A stretch of DNA of 64,000 nucleotides from BCD1 sp942492125 (lineage in GTDB: Bacteria > Bacteroidota > Bacteroidia > Chitinophagales > Saprospiraceae). Below, piece by piece: positions 25,942 through 35,565 of the stretch. The notes beneath the pieces were generated by a model. It saw only the letters and a list, made by a program, of their open reading frames with translations, searched no databases and was not told where the DNA came from. The DNA is taken from the NCBI GenBank assembly GCA_942492125.1, contig CALODM010000045.1:372001-436000 (forward strand), given 5' to 3'. Every line of letters starts with the position of its first letter. The stretch's first letter is position 1. The translations under genes were made by a program, and so were the position numbers.

Positions 25942-28650
25942 TCACCTGCCCGATCTGGTCACCAGGTTTTTTACCAGATTGTTGAATTTTTCCGCTTTTT
26001 TCAGATCTTCGATGGTCTGGAACATCCTGTAACGCCATTTGTGCCTGACATTACTCGGGTCATTGATCTGCTCGAGGTGGGTTTCATTCCAACGAAAATC
26101 GCCATCCATGGCCAGGAGGTCCTGAATGGGGAAGATTGTCCACATCGCCGGTGAATACAAATGCTGAACGATCATCTCTTCGCAAACCCAGGGTTCTGCA
26201 AAGAAAGGAGCCTGCCCGTAATTTCCCAGCTCATTATTGTAGAAGTCCTGAATCGTTTCCCTGTTTTCTTCCCACCATCCCCGAATGGTTGGCATATCGT
26301 GGGTGGAGGTAGTACATACCGACAGATAAGGCGCATCTGCCGGGTGAGCAAACCGGACTCTTGGATCTTTTGACATACGCTGGATCTCAAGACTGAGAAT
26401 CCCTAATTGATCCATCACCGGAGGGACACAGTCGGGCACCATGCCGAGGTCTTCCCCGCAAACCAACATATTACTTGCCGAGATGATCGCCGGTAATTTT
26501 TCCATCCCTTTCTGGTACCAGAAATCGTCATGTCTTTTATAGAAATAATGAATATAAAGCGCTTCCAGCTGATGCTTGATGTGCCCATCCAGTTCTGCAA
26601 AAGAGGAGGTGCTCTGTAAGCTGATCCTTGGATGCCATTCGTCCACGCCTGTCTCGATAAACAGAACATTGCCAATAAGCTGGAATAAACCATCCCGTAT
26701 CTTCCGTTCCTTGTCGGTAAGATCTTCCTCTTCCTTGTCTTTGAGGAAATGCTGGTTGACTTTGAGTTGGGAGTCAAAGGCAGGTTTCATTTTGTAAACG
26801 CCAAAGCCCTCTGCATTTAGAAAAACGTGGATGACTTCTTCTGTATGAGTACCGAAAATTCCTGCGAGGTGATGGTGACGAATATAGGGTTTTACCATTC
26901 TTTCGTAATTAAATGGAATACCAAAGGATTCGATTTCCCGTGCTGTCAGTGGAAGTGCAGGATTAAAATAGCCCAGGGTTCCTTCTACAGCCTCCAGCGG
27001 AATTTCCCAGATCCTGAAAAAGCCGAGGATGTGGTCTATGCGGTAGGCGTCGAAATAATCGGCCATTTTCTCAAGCCGGTTTTTCCACCATGTGAAATTT
27101 TCTTTGGCCATTTCCTGCCAGTTGTAGGTCGGGAATCCCCAGTTTTGCCCTTTTACGGCAAAATCATCCGGCGGGGCACCTGCTTGTGCGTTGAGGTTGA
27201 ACAGATGCGGTTCTGTCCATGCTTCTACACTGTTGGGACTGATGCCAATCGGAATATCTCCTTTTAGTACGATTCCGTTGGTTCGCGCATATTCAGCGAC
27301 CTCCTTCATCTGCTTATCCAGATGGTATTGAATGAAATAGTGTATGGCAATGTCTTCCCAGGCCCTGGACTGAGGACTCGATAATTTTGCTATGGCCTCT
27401 TTATCATAAACACTGTATTCGCCCCATTGTCGGAAATCCGGACTTTGCATTTTATCCCTCAAATAGACAAAAGCGGCATAAGGCACCAGCCAGGATTTAT
27501 TGATTTCAAAGAAAATTTTAAAATCGGTACCTTCGAAAAAAGTATCCTTTTCCTGGTCGAAAAGTAATTTGAAATAGGCTGACTTGACGTTGGTTACTTC
27601 CGGGTAATTGACATACAATTCGCTGTTCAGTTTTTCCTGAAGCATTTTAAAGGAATCCATCTGTTTTTTATCCTTTAACTTTCCCATGGCTTCGAGGTTG
27701 AGATACATGGGGTGCAAAGCCATTACGGAAATGGACTTGTAGGGGTAAGAATCGAGCCAGTTATGAGATGCGATGGTTTCATTAATGGGCAGGATTTGGA
27801 CTATTTTCAAACCTGTTTGTTTCGCCCAGTCAATGAAACCTTTGAGATCCCGAAATTCACCGACCCCAAAACTTTTTTCAGTTTTTAAGGAGAAAACGGG
27901 GACGGCGACACCGGCGCCCTTCCAATTTCCTGACAAATGCCTGAAACCTTCATCAGATTTGATGTATAGAAATTCATTGGCTTCAATCCTGGGTTCGGTA
28001 ATAAACCGGTTGAGGCCTTCCTCCAGGCTGATGACTTGTTTTTTCGAGACATCGTAAATGCCGTATTTATATTCCAAAGGGAATTTTATGTCGGAAAGGC
28101 TTATGCTGCCCTTCCAAAGGGGGAAGTCGCCTTCGCCATCCAGCAACAATGGTTTTTGATTACTCCAGTTGCCCAGTTTAGGGGTATTTCCCAGGACACA
28201 TACCTGGAATCCGGGTTCAACCCTTGGTACCTGGATGCGGAATTCCAGTTGTTTTTTTCCTAAAAGGAGGGATGGCGTTTTGATCAATTTACCCGGGCGC
28301 ATGATAACGTTGGTAAAGGCAGAGGTAAATAGCGGTTTTTCTGCTTTAGAGGGGTTCCGCCATGTTTCATCAGCATGAATGATCTTCGATTTTTTACCGG
28401 TAAGTAAAATGACTCTGTTTTCTCCCCATTCCCATTCGACATTACCCTTGTCGTCCATCATCACGTATTTGTATTCCAGCAGGTTGGTTTTTTCCAGGAG
28501 TTCTAAGGTTACCGACCAATGCCCGCCGGTGCTGTAATTCATTTTAAGGGCATTGGATAAATTCCATTGTCCAAGGGTCTTTGATTTACCACATACATAA
28601 ATGTTCTGACCGGGAACGGTGTTGTAGTGTATTTTAAGGCGTAATTTCAT
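25942..28650 (-). CDS. malQ: 4-alpha-glucanotransferase with two starch-binding domains
   Basis: This 902-aa GH77 enzyme is of the DPE2 type. Two CBM20 modules form the N-terminus (about 1-100, 'VCGKSKTLGQWN', and about 130-240, 'VLGNTPKLGNWS'), followed by the GH77 barrel. Catalytic segments are 'FDAYRIDHILGFF' (nucleophile Asp), 'VCGEDLGMVPD' (Glu) and 'TSTHDMPTIRGWW' (Asp). It transfers alpha-1,4-glucan segments in maltose and glycogen metabolism. The domain order matches plant DPE2 and Bacteroidota homologues; single-gene unit, cytoplasmic. Confidence 0.92.
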   Translation of the reverse strand: MKLRLKIHYNTVPGQNIYVCGKSKTLGQWNLSNALKMNYSTGGHWSVTLELLEKTNLLEYKYVMMDDKGNVEWEWGENRVILLTGKKSKIIHADETWRNPSKAEKPLFTSAFTNVIMRPGKLIKTPSLLLGKKQLEFRIQVPRVEPGFQVCVLGNTPKLGNWSNQKPLLLDGEGDFPLWKGSISLSDIKFPLEYKYGIYDVSKKQVISLEEGLNRFITEPRIEANEFLYIKSDEGFRHLSGNWKGAGVAVPVFSLKTEKSFGVGEFRDLKGFIDWAKQTGLKIVQILPINETIASHNWLDSYPYKSISVMALHPMYLNLEAMGKLKDKKQMDSFKMLQEKLNSELYVNYPEVTNVKSAYFKLLFDQEKDTFFEGTDFKIFFEINKSWLVPYAAFVYLRDKMQSPDFRQWGEYSVYDKEAIAKLSSPQSRAWEDIAIHYFIQYHLDKQMKEVAEYARTNGIVLKGDIPIGISPNSVEAWTEPHLFNLNAQAGAPPDDFAVKGQNWGFPTYNWQEMAKENFTWWKNRLEKMADYFDAYRIDHILGFFRIWEIPLEAVEGTLGYFNPALPLTAREIESFGIPFNYERMVKPYIRHHHLAGIFGTHTEEVIHVFLNAEGFGVYKMKPAFDSQLKVNQHFLKDKEEEDLTDKERKIRDGLFQLIGNVLFIETGVDEWHPRISLQSTSSFAELDGHIKHQLEALYIHYFYKRHDDFWYQKGMEKLPAIISASNMLVCGEDLGMVPDCVPPVMDQLGILSLEIQRMSKDPRVRFAHPADAPYLSVCTTSTHDMPTIRGWWEENRETIQDFYNNELGNYGQAPFFAEPWVCEEMIVQHLYSPAMWTIFPIQDLLAMDGDFRWNETHLEQINDPSNVRHKWRYRMFQTIEDLKKAEKFNNLVKNLVTRSGR

Positions 28651-28761
28651 TAAGCAACAGTTATTTTGAGCCTGATTGATGGCTTGTTGGCTTTTACTTA
28701 TTGTACAAACTACAAATATCTAAATAATGGTGTATTTGGATGGTATTTTATGATGGAATTT

Positions 28762-28810
28762 AAAACAACAAAAAAATGGTGCCGAAAAACTCCTGCTTTC
28801 GACACCATTT
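28762..28810 (-). terminator. rho-independent terminator of the OFA transporter gene
   Basis: AAATGGTGCCGAAA (28774-28787) pairs with TTTCGACACCATTT (28797-28810) with one mismatch. On the minus strand a T-rich tract follows. Confidence 0.8.
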
Positions 28811-28847
28811 CTGTTTATATAAAAACTATTGATTTTTCGATTTCGTT

Positions 28848-30224
28848 TTATTGCGCCGGTTCAAATTCTGGTTTCTTTTTGTCTTTTGGAGCTTCCGGAG
28901 ATGTTACAGCTCCAACAGGTTCTCCTTTAGGCTTAGGCGCATTGGTGAAATACATAATAATGGCAGCCACGATACAGGTTGCTCCGGCAATGATGAATGG
29001 CGTCATCCATATTTTAGGCATAAATCCACCACCGGCAGCATCTTTAAAGAAACCTGCTAATTGTGGTCCGAGGATACCGGCAATACCATAGGAGATGAAT
29101 ACGAAGCCGTAGTTTTTACCGACGGTCTGGTTGCCAAAGAAATCCGCAGTAATGGCCGGGAACAAAGCAAAGTTACCACCAAAGTTGAATCCTACTACGG
29201 AGGAAGCGATGATAAAACCGGTTACCAGGCCAAAGCTGATAAATCCGTGGTACATGGCCAGCATGACAACACCCTGGAGTAAGGCCATGGTGATGATAGC
29301 TCTTTTCCTGCCAATACGGTCAGATACGGCACCCCAGGCGATTCTGCCCAGTCCGTTAAAGATAGCGTACCAGGCCATAGCGGTACCTGTGATGACCCCG
29401 GCATTTTCGACACCATTCAGCTGGAGGGCATCGATGCCAAACAATTTTATGCAGTAAATAACCATTAAACCGGACAATGCAGAGAACATGAAAACCGTAA
29501 ATAAACTGTAAAACTGTGGTGTTTTCAGCATTTCCTTAGGTTGGAAAGTGGTACTGCCAAAGGAACTCGTTTTTGTTGGAGCAGGAGGAGTCCACCCTTC
29601 CGGGCGATAGTCTTCGGGAGGATTGACCATTACAAAACTTCCCAATACGACCAGGATTGCGAAAACGATTCCGTAGATGAAAAAGACACTTTGTGCACTT
29701 GGCAAGCCAAGCACATTAGTGGTGTTCAATAATCCGCCAAACCAGGAACCGGCCAGTTTTACCCAAATGGTTGCTCCGAAACCAAAACCCGCAACAGCCA
29801 GTCCTGTGATCATTCCCTTCTTGTCGGGGAACCACTTAATACCCACAGCGATGGGAACGACATAAGCCAATCCAATACCAGCTCCGCCAATGAACCCGAT
29901 GTATATCAATTGTTCGATAAAAGTATCTCCGAATAAACCTCCCAGGATATACCCAATACCCAGGATGAGCCCTCCGAGAAAAGCGATCAGTGTAGGTCCC
30001 GTTTTGGCCTGCCATCTGCCTGCTAATATCGTCATGGCTGCAAAAGTGACTAAACCCAACGAAAAAACCCATGCTGTCTGGGATGCTGAAAATTGATATA
30101 TTCCTTCAGGGTCTGTGAGGATTTTGGTGAAAACAGACCATGCGTAAATAGCTCCTAACGCCAGTTGGATCATAACGGCTCCAACAACAACCAACCATCT
30201 GTTTTTGACTTTTAAACCTTTCAT
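28848..30224 (-). CDS. OFA-family MFS transporter
   Basis: The 458-aa protein has 12 predicted TM helices. It begins 'RWLVVVGAVMIQLALGAIYA WSVF', the hallmark N-terminus of the oxalate/formate antiporter (OFA) family, and has the MFS loop 'GAVSDRIGRKRAI'. The C-terminus is hydrophilic and Lys/Pro-rich. OFA members exchange small organic anions; the substrate cannot be inferred. Inner membrane. The upstream gap (30225-30600) carries a short palindrome CAGGAC-AA-GTCCTG at 30259-30272. Confidence 0.87.
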   Translation of the reverse strand: MKGLKVKNRWLVVVGAVMIQLALGAIYAWSVFTKILTDPEGIYQFSASQTAWVFSLGLVTFAAMTILAGRWQAKTGPTLIAFLGGLILGIGYILGGLFGDTFIEQLIYIGFIGGAGIGLAYVVPIAVGIKWFPDKKGMITGLAVAGFGFGATIWVKLAGSWFGGLLNTTNVLGLPSAQSVFFIYGIVFAILVVLGSFVMVNPPEDYRPEGWTPPAPTKTSSFGSTTFQPKEMLKTPQFYSLFTVFMFSALSGLMVIYCIKLFGIDALQLNGVENAGVITGTAMAWYAIFNGLGRIAWGAVSDRIGRKRAIITMALLQGVVMLAMYHGFISFGLVTGFIIASSVVGFNFGGNFALFPAITADFFGNQTVGKNYGFVFISYGIAGILGPQLAGFFKDAAGGGFMPKIWMTPFIIAGATCIVAAIIMYFTNAPKPKGEPVGAVTSPEAPKDKKKPEFEPAQ

Positions 30225-30600
30225 CTTTTATGGATTACGTCTCAGTTATATGTGGCAACAGGACAAGTCCTGCCTGCTTTTCGAGGTGCAAAATAGGGTA
30301 CTTTCAAGGGGTAAAAGATGATTTACGTCATAAACAGGGGATGATTTAGGTCTTGTTTTTTATTTGGCAGGGATACATGAATGATGCTTCAATTGAATTA
30401 AAATTTTATGTTTCACAACGAAAGTAGTCTTTCATTTTGTTTGTCTTGTAATTTGAAGTTTATGGTAATATTTTTTTTTAACAGGCTGCAAGAATGTTTG
30501 CTTGCTCCGGTTTGCCCGTTTGTTCATATGGTTAAGCTAAAAGGTGGTCGTTGAGTCAAACTTTCCCTGCCGGTATTTAAATTTTAATCTTTATAAAGGT

Positions 30601-30608
30601 TACTTTTG
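30601..30608 (+). promoter_or_regulatory. glyA -7 box TACTTTTG
   Basis: An exact TAnnTTTG lies 16 bp before the ATG at 30624. Because it overlaps an upstream in-frame ATG (30606), that earlier start cannot be used from this promoter. Confidence 0.65.
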
Positions 30609-30623
30609 CATAAAATTTTACTG

Positions 30624-31910
30624 ATGCAACACGATAAAGTTATATTTGATCTTATCCAACAAGAGTTGGATCGTCAAAGAGAAGGCATTGAATTGATCGC
30701 CTCCGAGAATTTCACCAGTAAAGCTGTTTTGGATGCCATGGGCAGTTGCCTTACCAATAAATATGCGGAGGGTTATCCCGGCCGTCGTTATTATGGAGGC
30801 TGTGAAGTAGTGGACCAGGTGGAGCAATTGGCCATTGACCGGCTCAAGGAACTATTTGGCGCTGCTTATGCCAATGTTCAGCCTCACTCCGGAGCCCAGG
30901 CAAATGCTGCGGTTTTCATGGCCGTTTTAAAACCGGGCGATTCTATTCTTGGATTTGATCTTTCTCATGGAGGACACCTTTCTCATGGGTCTCCCGTCAA
31001 TTTTTCAGGCAAAGTTTACAAACCTCACTTCTACGGGGTAGAAAAGGATACCGGGATCATCGATATGGACAAAGTGGAGGCTAAAGCCAAAGCCGTGAAA
31101 CCCAAGCTGATCATTTGCGGTGCCTCAGCTTATTCCAGAGACTGGGACTATGCCAGGTTCAGATCCATTGCTGATGAAGTAGGCGCATTACTGCTGGCGG
31201 ATATTGCTCATCCCGCGGGACTTATTGCTGCCGGCATGTTGAACGATCCTATGGAGCATTGTCATATCGTGACATCAACGACCCACAAGACCCTGCGTGG
31301 TCCGCGTGGAGGGATTATCATGATGGGTAAGAATATTGACAACCCCTGGGGGAGAATGACCAAAAAAGGAAACCCTCTTAAGATGTCTGCTGTTTTGAAC
31401 AGCGGTGTTTTCCCGGGAATGCAGGGAGGGCCTCTGGAGCATGTTATTGCCGCCAAGGCAGTCGCTTTTCATGAAGCTTTACAGCCGGAATTTAAGACAT
31501 ATGCACAGAAAGTTATTCAGAATGCCCAAGCCATGGCAGCCGAATTTGTCGATAGAGGATACCATATCATTTCCGGAGGAACAGACAATCATATGATGTT
31601 GATCGATCTGCGCTCAAAAGGGGTAACGGGGAAGGAAGCAGAGAATGCTTTGGTGAGGGCTGGAATTACCGTCAATAAAAACATGGTACCTTTCGATTCG
31701 GAATCGCCTATGGTGACCTCCGGCATCAGGATTGGTGTTGCGGCGGTAACCACCCGTGGATTTGACGAAGCAGATTGCGCCAGAGCGGTGGAATGGATAG
31801 ATGCCCTGATCAATGATATTCACAACGAGTCGTTGATCAACAGTACTGAAAAGGAAATTCAAAAATATATGGAACGATTCCCCTTGTATAATGGGGTAAC
31901 CGTGAGTTAA
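30624..31910 (+). CDS. glyA: serine hydroxymethyltransferase
   Basis: This 428-aa PLP enzyme interconverts serine plus THF with glycine plus 5,10-methylene-THF. Signatures are 'GIELIASENFTSKAV', 'YPGRRYYGGCE', 'HSGAQANAAVF' and the PLP Lys in 'TSTTHKTLRGPRGG'. The start is set at 30624 (MQHDKVIFDLI) since the upstream Met at 30606 sits within the -7 box. Cytoplasmic homo-oligomer. A 17-bp gap separates it from the hypothetical gene at 31928, so they may be cotranscribed. Confidence 0.95.
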   Translation: MQHDKVIFDLIQQELDRQREGIELIASENFTSKAVLDAMGSCLTNKYAEGYPGRRYYGGCEVVDQVEQLAIDRLKELFGAAYANVQPHSGAQANAAVFMAVLKPGDSILGFDLSHGGHLSHGSPVNFSGKVYKPHFYGVEKDTGIIDMDKVEAKAKAVKPKLIICGASAYSRDWDYARFRSIADEVGALLLADIAHPAGLIAAGMLNDPMEHCHIVTSTTHKTLRGPRGGIIMMGKNIDNPWGRMTKKGNPLKMSAVLNSGVFPGMQGGPLEHVIAAKAVAFHEALQPEFKTYAQKVIQNAQAMAAEFVDRGYHIISGGTDNHMMLIDLRSKGVTGKEAENALVRAGITVNKNMVPFDSESPMVTSGIRIGVAAVTTRGFDEADCARAVEWIDALINDIHNESLINSTEKEIQKYMERFPLYNGVTVS

Positions 31911-31927
31911 ATTAAAATACCCAGCCT

Positions 31928-32530
31928 ATGCCTAAATACCGGAGTGCGGAAATGCAACAGCTGGCCTCGCGGCTGGGTATGGACTATGCGGCAAAGGATG
32001 AGTGGGGGATGTTGAACTTGCTTACCGATTTTCGATTGTTTCGCCGGGGGTATGGTAAACGCATTACCAATTTAATTTCCTTGAAGGATACCATGGTCAA
32101 TTCCCACTTGCGGATTTTTGATTATAAATTTACCATCGGCGGAGGGAATTCTACCCGGCGGATTAAGCAAACCGTTTTTTTTGTGGATTCCAGGGAGCTG
32201 GGCTTGCCCCATTTTTCCATGCAACCGGAAAATTTTTTCCACAGGATAGGTGAACGCCTGGGCATGCAGGATATTGATTTTGTGGAATATCCTACTTTTT
32301 CTAATCAGTATCTGCTCAAAGGACAGGACGAGGGGCTCATCCGCAGCATCATGAGCAAAGATGTGCTTCACTTTTTTACTTTGGAGAAATACTGGAGCAT
32401 GGAAGGAATGAATTATTTTTTTATTTTTTACAAATGGAATAAAATACTGCCAGCTGATCAGGTACTGGAGTTGCACAAAAAAGGGCTTCGCGTTTTTGAA
32501 ATGATGAAAGATGCCTCCTTTTTTCCATAA
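31928..32530 (+). CDS. conserved hypothetical protein, no signal peptide
   Basis: The 200-aa protein begins MPKYRSAEMQQLASRLGMDY and looks soluble, mixed alpha/beta. Segments such as 'DFRLFRRGYGKRITNL' and 'QTVFFVDSRELGLPHFSMQPENFF' resemble Bacteroidota proteins of unknown function that precede a DUF3137-like fold. No catalytic motif is evident. It probably shares a transcript with glyA. Confidence 0.75.
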   Translation: MPKYRSAEMQQLASRLGMDYAAKDEWGMLNLLTDFRLFRRGYGKRITNLISLKDTMVNSHLRIFDYKFTIGGGNSTRRIKQTVFFVDSRELGLPHFSMQPENFFHRIGERLGMQDIDFVEYPTFSNQYLLKGQDEGLIRSIMSKDVLHFFTLEKYWSMEGMNYFFIFYKWNKILPADQVLELHKKGLRVFEMMKDASFFP

Positions 32531-32655
32531 ATTACTGATTGATAGAAAAATAAAAGCCTAATAATTTCGAATTATTAAAAAAAATGCGAAATTTGCACCC
32601 GCCTTGAAAGAATTGGGGTGTGATTTCATAACTATCTAAAAACCAACCAATAAGA

Positions 32656-32961
32656 ATGAGAAAAGCAGATTTGGTTGCTATCATTGCAGATAAGACAGGA
32701 GTACCGAAAGTAGACGTATTAGTAACATTAGAGTCCTTTTTTAGAGAAGTGAAGGGCACACTAGCCAATGGCGAAAACGTTTATGTCAGAGGATTCGGTT
32801 CTTTTATTATCAAAAAAAGAGCCGAAAAGGTAGGTCGTAACATTAAAAAGAATGAGTCTATCGTAATTCCTGAGCATTTTATTCCTTCTTTTAAACCTGC
32901 AAAGGTTTTTGTAGATCAGGTAAAAGAAAACGTGGATTCATTGCCCAAAGAGGATAAATAA
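32656..32961 (+). CDS. HU/IHF-family DNA-binding protein
   Basis: This 101-aa protein has the bacterial histone-like fold: N-terminal helices (MRKADLVAIIADKTGVPKVD) and the beta-arm region 'GFGSFIIKKRAEKVGRNIKKNE', where the usual 'RPGRNP' arm motif is changed to 'VGRNIKK'. It bends and compacts DNA as a dimer. Placement upstream of the COX24-like gene and rng is a common Bacteroidota arrangement. Confidence 0.92.
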   Translation: MRKADLVAIIADKTGVPKVDVLVTLESFFREVKGTLANGENVYVRGFGSFIIKKRAEKVGRNIKKNESIVIPEHFIPSFKPAKVFVDQVKENVDSLPKEDK

Positions 32962-32991
32962 ATTAAATTAACCATAAAAAATTAATATAGT

Positions 32992-33084
32992 ATGCCTTGT
33001 GGAAAGAAGCGTAAGAGACATAAGATTTCAACGCACAAAAGAAAGAAAAGACTCCGTAAGAACCGTCATAAGAAGAAGAAATAA
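32992..33084 (+). CDS. 30-residue basic AURKAIP1/COX24-domain protein
   Basis: ATG at 32992 to TAA at 33084 encodes a very basic peptide, MPCGKKRKRHKISTHKRKKR then LRKNRHKKKK. It matches the short AURKAIP1/COX24-domain proteins conserved in Bacteroidota, related to ribosome-associated bS22-type proteins. It lies 30 bp after the HU gene and before a strong terminator. Expected to bind the small ribosomal subunit; this is family inference. Confidence 0.88.
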   Translation: MPCGKKRKRHKISTHKRKKRLRKNRHKKKK

Positions 33085-33102
33085 TTGACAACGGATTAAG
33101 TG

Positions 33103-33156
33103 GAATTTATCACGCTTTGTTTTCCGGGGGAGAATCCTGCGTGATAAATTCTTTTG
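33103..33156 (+). terminator. strong hairpin terminator
   Basis: GAATTTATCACGC (33103-33115) and GCGTGATAAATTC (33139-33151) are perfect 13-bp arms, followed by TTTTG. The hairpin ends the HU/COX24-like transcript. Confidence 0.8.
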
Positions 33157-33201
33157 AATTCCTGCAAGTTTTAGCATCATCGCTCGATTTTGAAGGAAAT
33201 T

Positions 33202-33209
33202 TATTTTTG
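33202..33209 (+). promoter_or_regulatory. -7 box TATTTTTG, candidate rng promoter
   Basis: An exact TAnnTTTG follows the terminator. If used, it gives rng a leader of about 550 nt. No gene was recognised in 33157-33764; the frames there look random. Confidence 0.4.
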
Positions 33210-33764
33210 TCACATGTAGTAAACGGATTGGACTTGTTCATTGTAAAAGTACCTTATGACGCCAAACCGTTTTTACCGTATAAGAGAACAGATCGTTTCC
33301 CGGGGTAAAACCTGCTGATTCCTTTTTTGAAGCGTGATAATTTCATAGCGAAAAGTCCTCGAAAAACCCAGGTGTTTTCACAAAAAACAGAAAAGCCAAT
33401 ATTGTTTGTTGAACAACAATTTGATGAAATAACAACCATAGTATCAGTGGAGGCCGGATTCGTGCCGGAATAATCCAATGATTTTGACAAGCCCTGTAGC
33501 TCAATTAAAACCCTTTTTATTGTGTAAATCACTTTCTTTTCGCTTAAATCACAGACTATATATTGGTTTTATCTGTTGATGATTTAGATTTTTACTGTCT
33601 GTTCTACTCATCTTTTTCCGGTCAAAAATGTATTTCCATAGTTGAGGACACCATCCTGGTGCCGATGTAACGTTGCAGGTGTCCGGCTCCTTGAATTTTG
33701 TTGTGATTACCGGCATCAAAGCTCTTGAGCCACATCATATATACCCCCGTAAAATGCAATTCCT

Positions 33765-35342
33765 GTGGAAAAAGAACTTATCATCAATTCAAACCAGTCA
33801 GATGTTGAAATAGCCCTGTTGGAAAATTCAAAGCTGGTTGAGATCCATTACCAAAAAACAAATAATAATTTTTCCGTCGGAGATATCTTCCTCGGTAAAA
33901 TAAAACGCCTGATGCCCGGCTTGAATGCCGCTTTTGTGGATATCGGCCATAATAAAGATGCCTTTCTGCATTACACAGATCTGGGTCCAAAACTCAAATC
34001 TTTATTGACCTATACCGACCTTTCGGTTAAAGGTAAACTCAGTACCCATAAACTGGATAATTTTAAATTCCAGCCGGAAATTGTCAAAACCGGAAAAATT
34101 GACCATGTGCTTAGTAAAAAGCAAAATGTCTTTGTCCAGATCCTCAAGGAGCCTATTTCTACCAAAGGCCCCCGCCTGAGTTGTGAGATCACCATACCCG
34201 GAAGATACCTGGTGCTGACACCCTTCTCCAATGTCATTGCCGTCTCCAAAAAGATTGCCAGCGCCGCTGAACGCAAACGACTCCAATTACTCATCGAAAG
34301 TATCAGGCCTAAAAATTTTGGCGTCATTATCCGTACGGCTGCTGAAGGTAAAAAAGTGGGCGACCTCCTGGAAGAGCTGAATCTGATGATGTCTAAATGG
34401 GAACATATCTTCAAACAACTTCAAAAAGCACAGGCTCCCGCTAAATTGCTCAATGAACTCGACAAAACATCCAGCATTCTCAGAGATATCCTGACAGACT
34501 CCTTTAACAGGGTCATCGTCAACGATAAAGAACTGTATCAAAATATTAAAACCTACCTCGGAGCTATAGCACCTGACCAGGTTAAAATAGTCAAACTCTA
34601 CAACGGGAAACAGCCCATATTTGATACCTATAAAATTAATAAACAGATAAAGAGTTCCTTCGGTAAAACGGCTACCATGCCCAGTGGTGCCTATCTGGTG
34701 ATCGAACATACCGAAGCCATGCACGTCATTGATGTCAACAGTGGTCATAAGCTGTCGAGCTCAAACCAGGAAGAAGCGGTACTCAATGTTAACCTAGAAG
34801 CGGCAGAGGAGATCGCCCGCCAACTCAGACTCCGGGATATCGGTGGCATTATCATCATTGATTTTATTGATATGCGCAACGCCGAGAATAAGCGGGAACT
34901 CATGAAGGCCATGCGCCAGTTCATGAAAAAAGATCGTGCTCAGCATACCATTTTGCCACTCAGTAAGTTTGGCCTGATGCAGATCACCCGTCAGCGGGCA
35001 AGACCGGAAGTTAAAATCAATACCGCAGAAAACTGCCCTACCTGTGGCGGTACCGGTAAGATCAATGCTTCCATTTTGCTGGAGGATGACATCGAAAGAG
35101 ACCTCAATTTTATCCTGCAGTCCAGACCTCAGGCTAAAAAGATAAAGCTCTACGTTCATCCCTTTATGGCAGCTTACCTCAAAAAAGGAATCCCCAGTAT
35201 CCGTTGGAAGTGGTGGATGAAATATCGCCATTTGCTGCATATCTCGGCTAAAGAGAACTACAATATGATCGAATACCGCTTTTTTGATTCCAATGACGAT
35301 GAGATCCGCCTGAATTATCCCATGAATAAGGTCGTGGAATAG
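33765..35342 (+). CDS. rng: ribonuclease E/G family endoribonuclease
   Basis: This 525-aa RNase G-type protein has an S1-like domain start ('VGDIFLGKIKRLMPGLNAAFVDIG'), catalytic Asp segments 'IDVNSGHKLS' and 'IIIDFIDMRN', and the zinc-link motif 'CPTCGGTGK'. It processes rRNA and decays mRNA from 5'-monophosphate ends. The start is GTG at 33765: the nearby ATG (33754) is in another frame, and the family N-terminus 'KELIINS' begins right after the GTG. A Bacteroidota RNase G lacks the long RNase E C-terminal scaffold, as here. Confidence 0.93.
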   Translation: MEKELIINSNQSDVEIALLENSKLVEIHYQKTNNNFSVGDIFLGKIKRLMPGLNAAFVDIGHNKDAFLHYTDLGPKLKSLLTYTDLSVKGKLSTHKLDNFKFQPEIVKTGKIDHVLSKKQNVFVQILKEPISTKGPRLSCEITIPGRYLVLTPFSNVIAVSKKIASAAERKRLQLLIESIRPKNFGVIIRTAAEGKKVGDLLEELNLMMSKWEHIFKQLQKAQAPAKLLNELDKTSSILRDILTDSFNRVIVNDKELYQNIKTYLGAIAPDQVKIVKLYNGKQPIFDTYKINKQIKSSFGKTATMPSGAYLVIEHTEAMHVIDVNSGHKLSSSNQEEAVLNVNLEAAEEIARQLRLRDIGGIIIIDFIDMRNAENKRELMKAMRQFMKKDRAQHTILPLSKFGLMQITRQRARPEVKINTAENCPTCGGTGKINASILLEDDIERDLNFILQSRPQAKKIKLYVHPFMAAYLKKGIPSIRWKWWMKYRHLLHISAKENYNMIEYRFFDSNDDEIRLNYPMNKVVE

Positions 35343-35535
35343 AACGGATTCTGTTCTGACGCTGAGGTAGATTTGGGGACTAAAAAATATGCTTTGTCCA
35401 AGCTGCGTGATAAGAACCTGGTGTCAGATGATCTTCTGGGCGTTCGGTGAAAAAACATTGTTGGACAAAAGCAATGACAGCAGGCTGGTAGCCTGCCTGA
35501 TTTAAGAATAAACAAAAACTACTTTAAACCTTTTG

Positions 35536-35565
35536 AAGCGGCCCCCTTTTGGCCGCTTTTTTTTT
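35536..35565 (+). terminator. rho-independent terminator of rng
   Basis: AAGCGGCC (35536-35543) pairs with GGCCGCTT (35551-35558), followed by a long T run. It lies about 190 bp after the rng stop. Confidence 0.85.

Noticed and set aside
30606..30623. Upstream ATG for glyA
   Set aside because: It lies within the consensus -7 box and would not be on the transcript.
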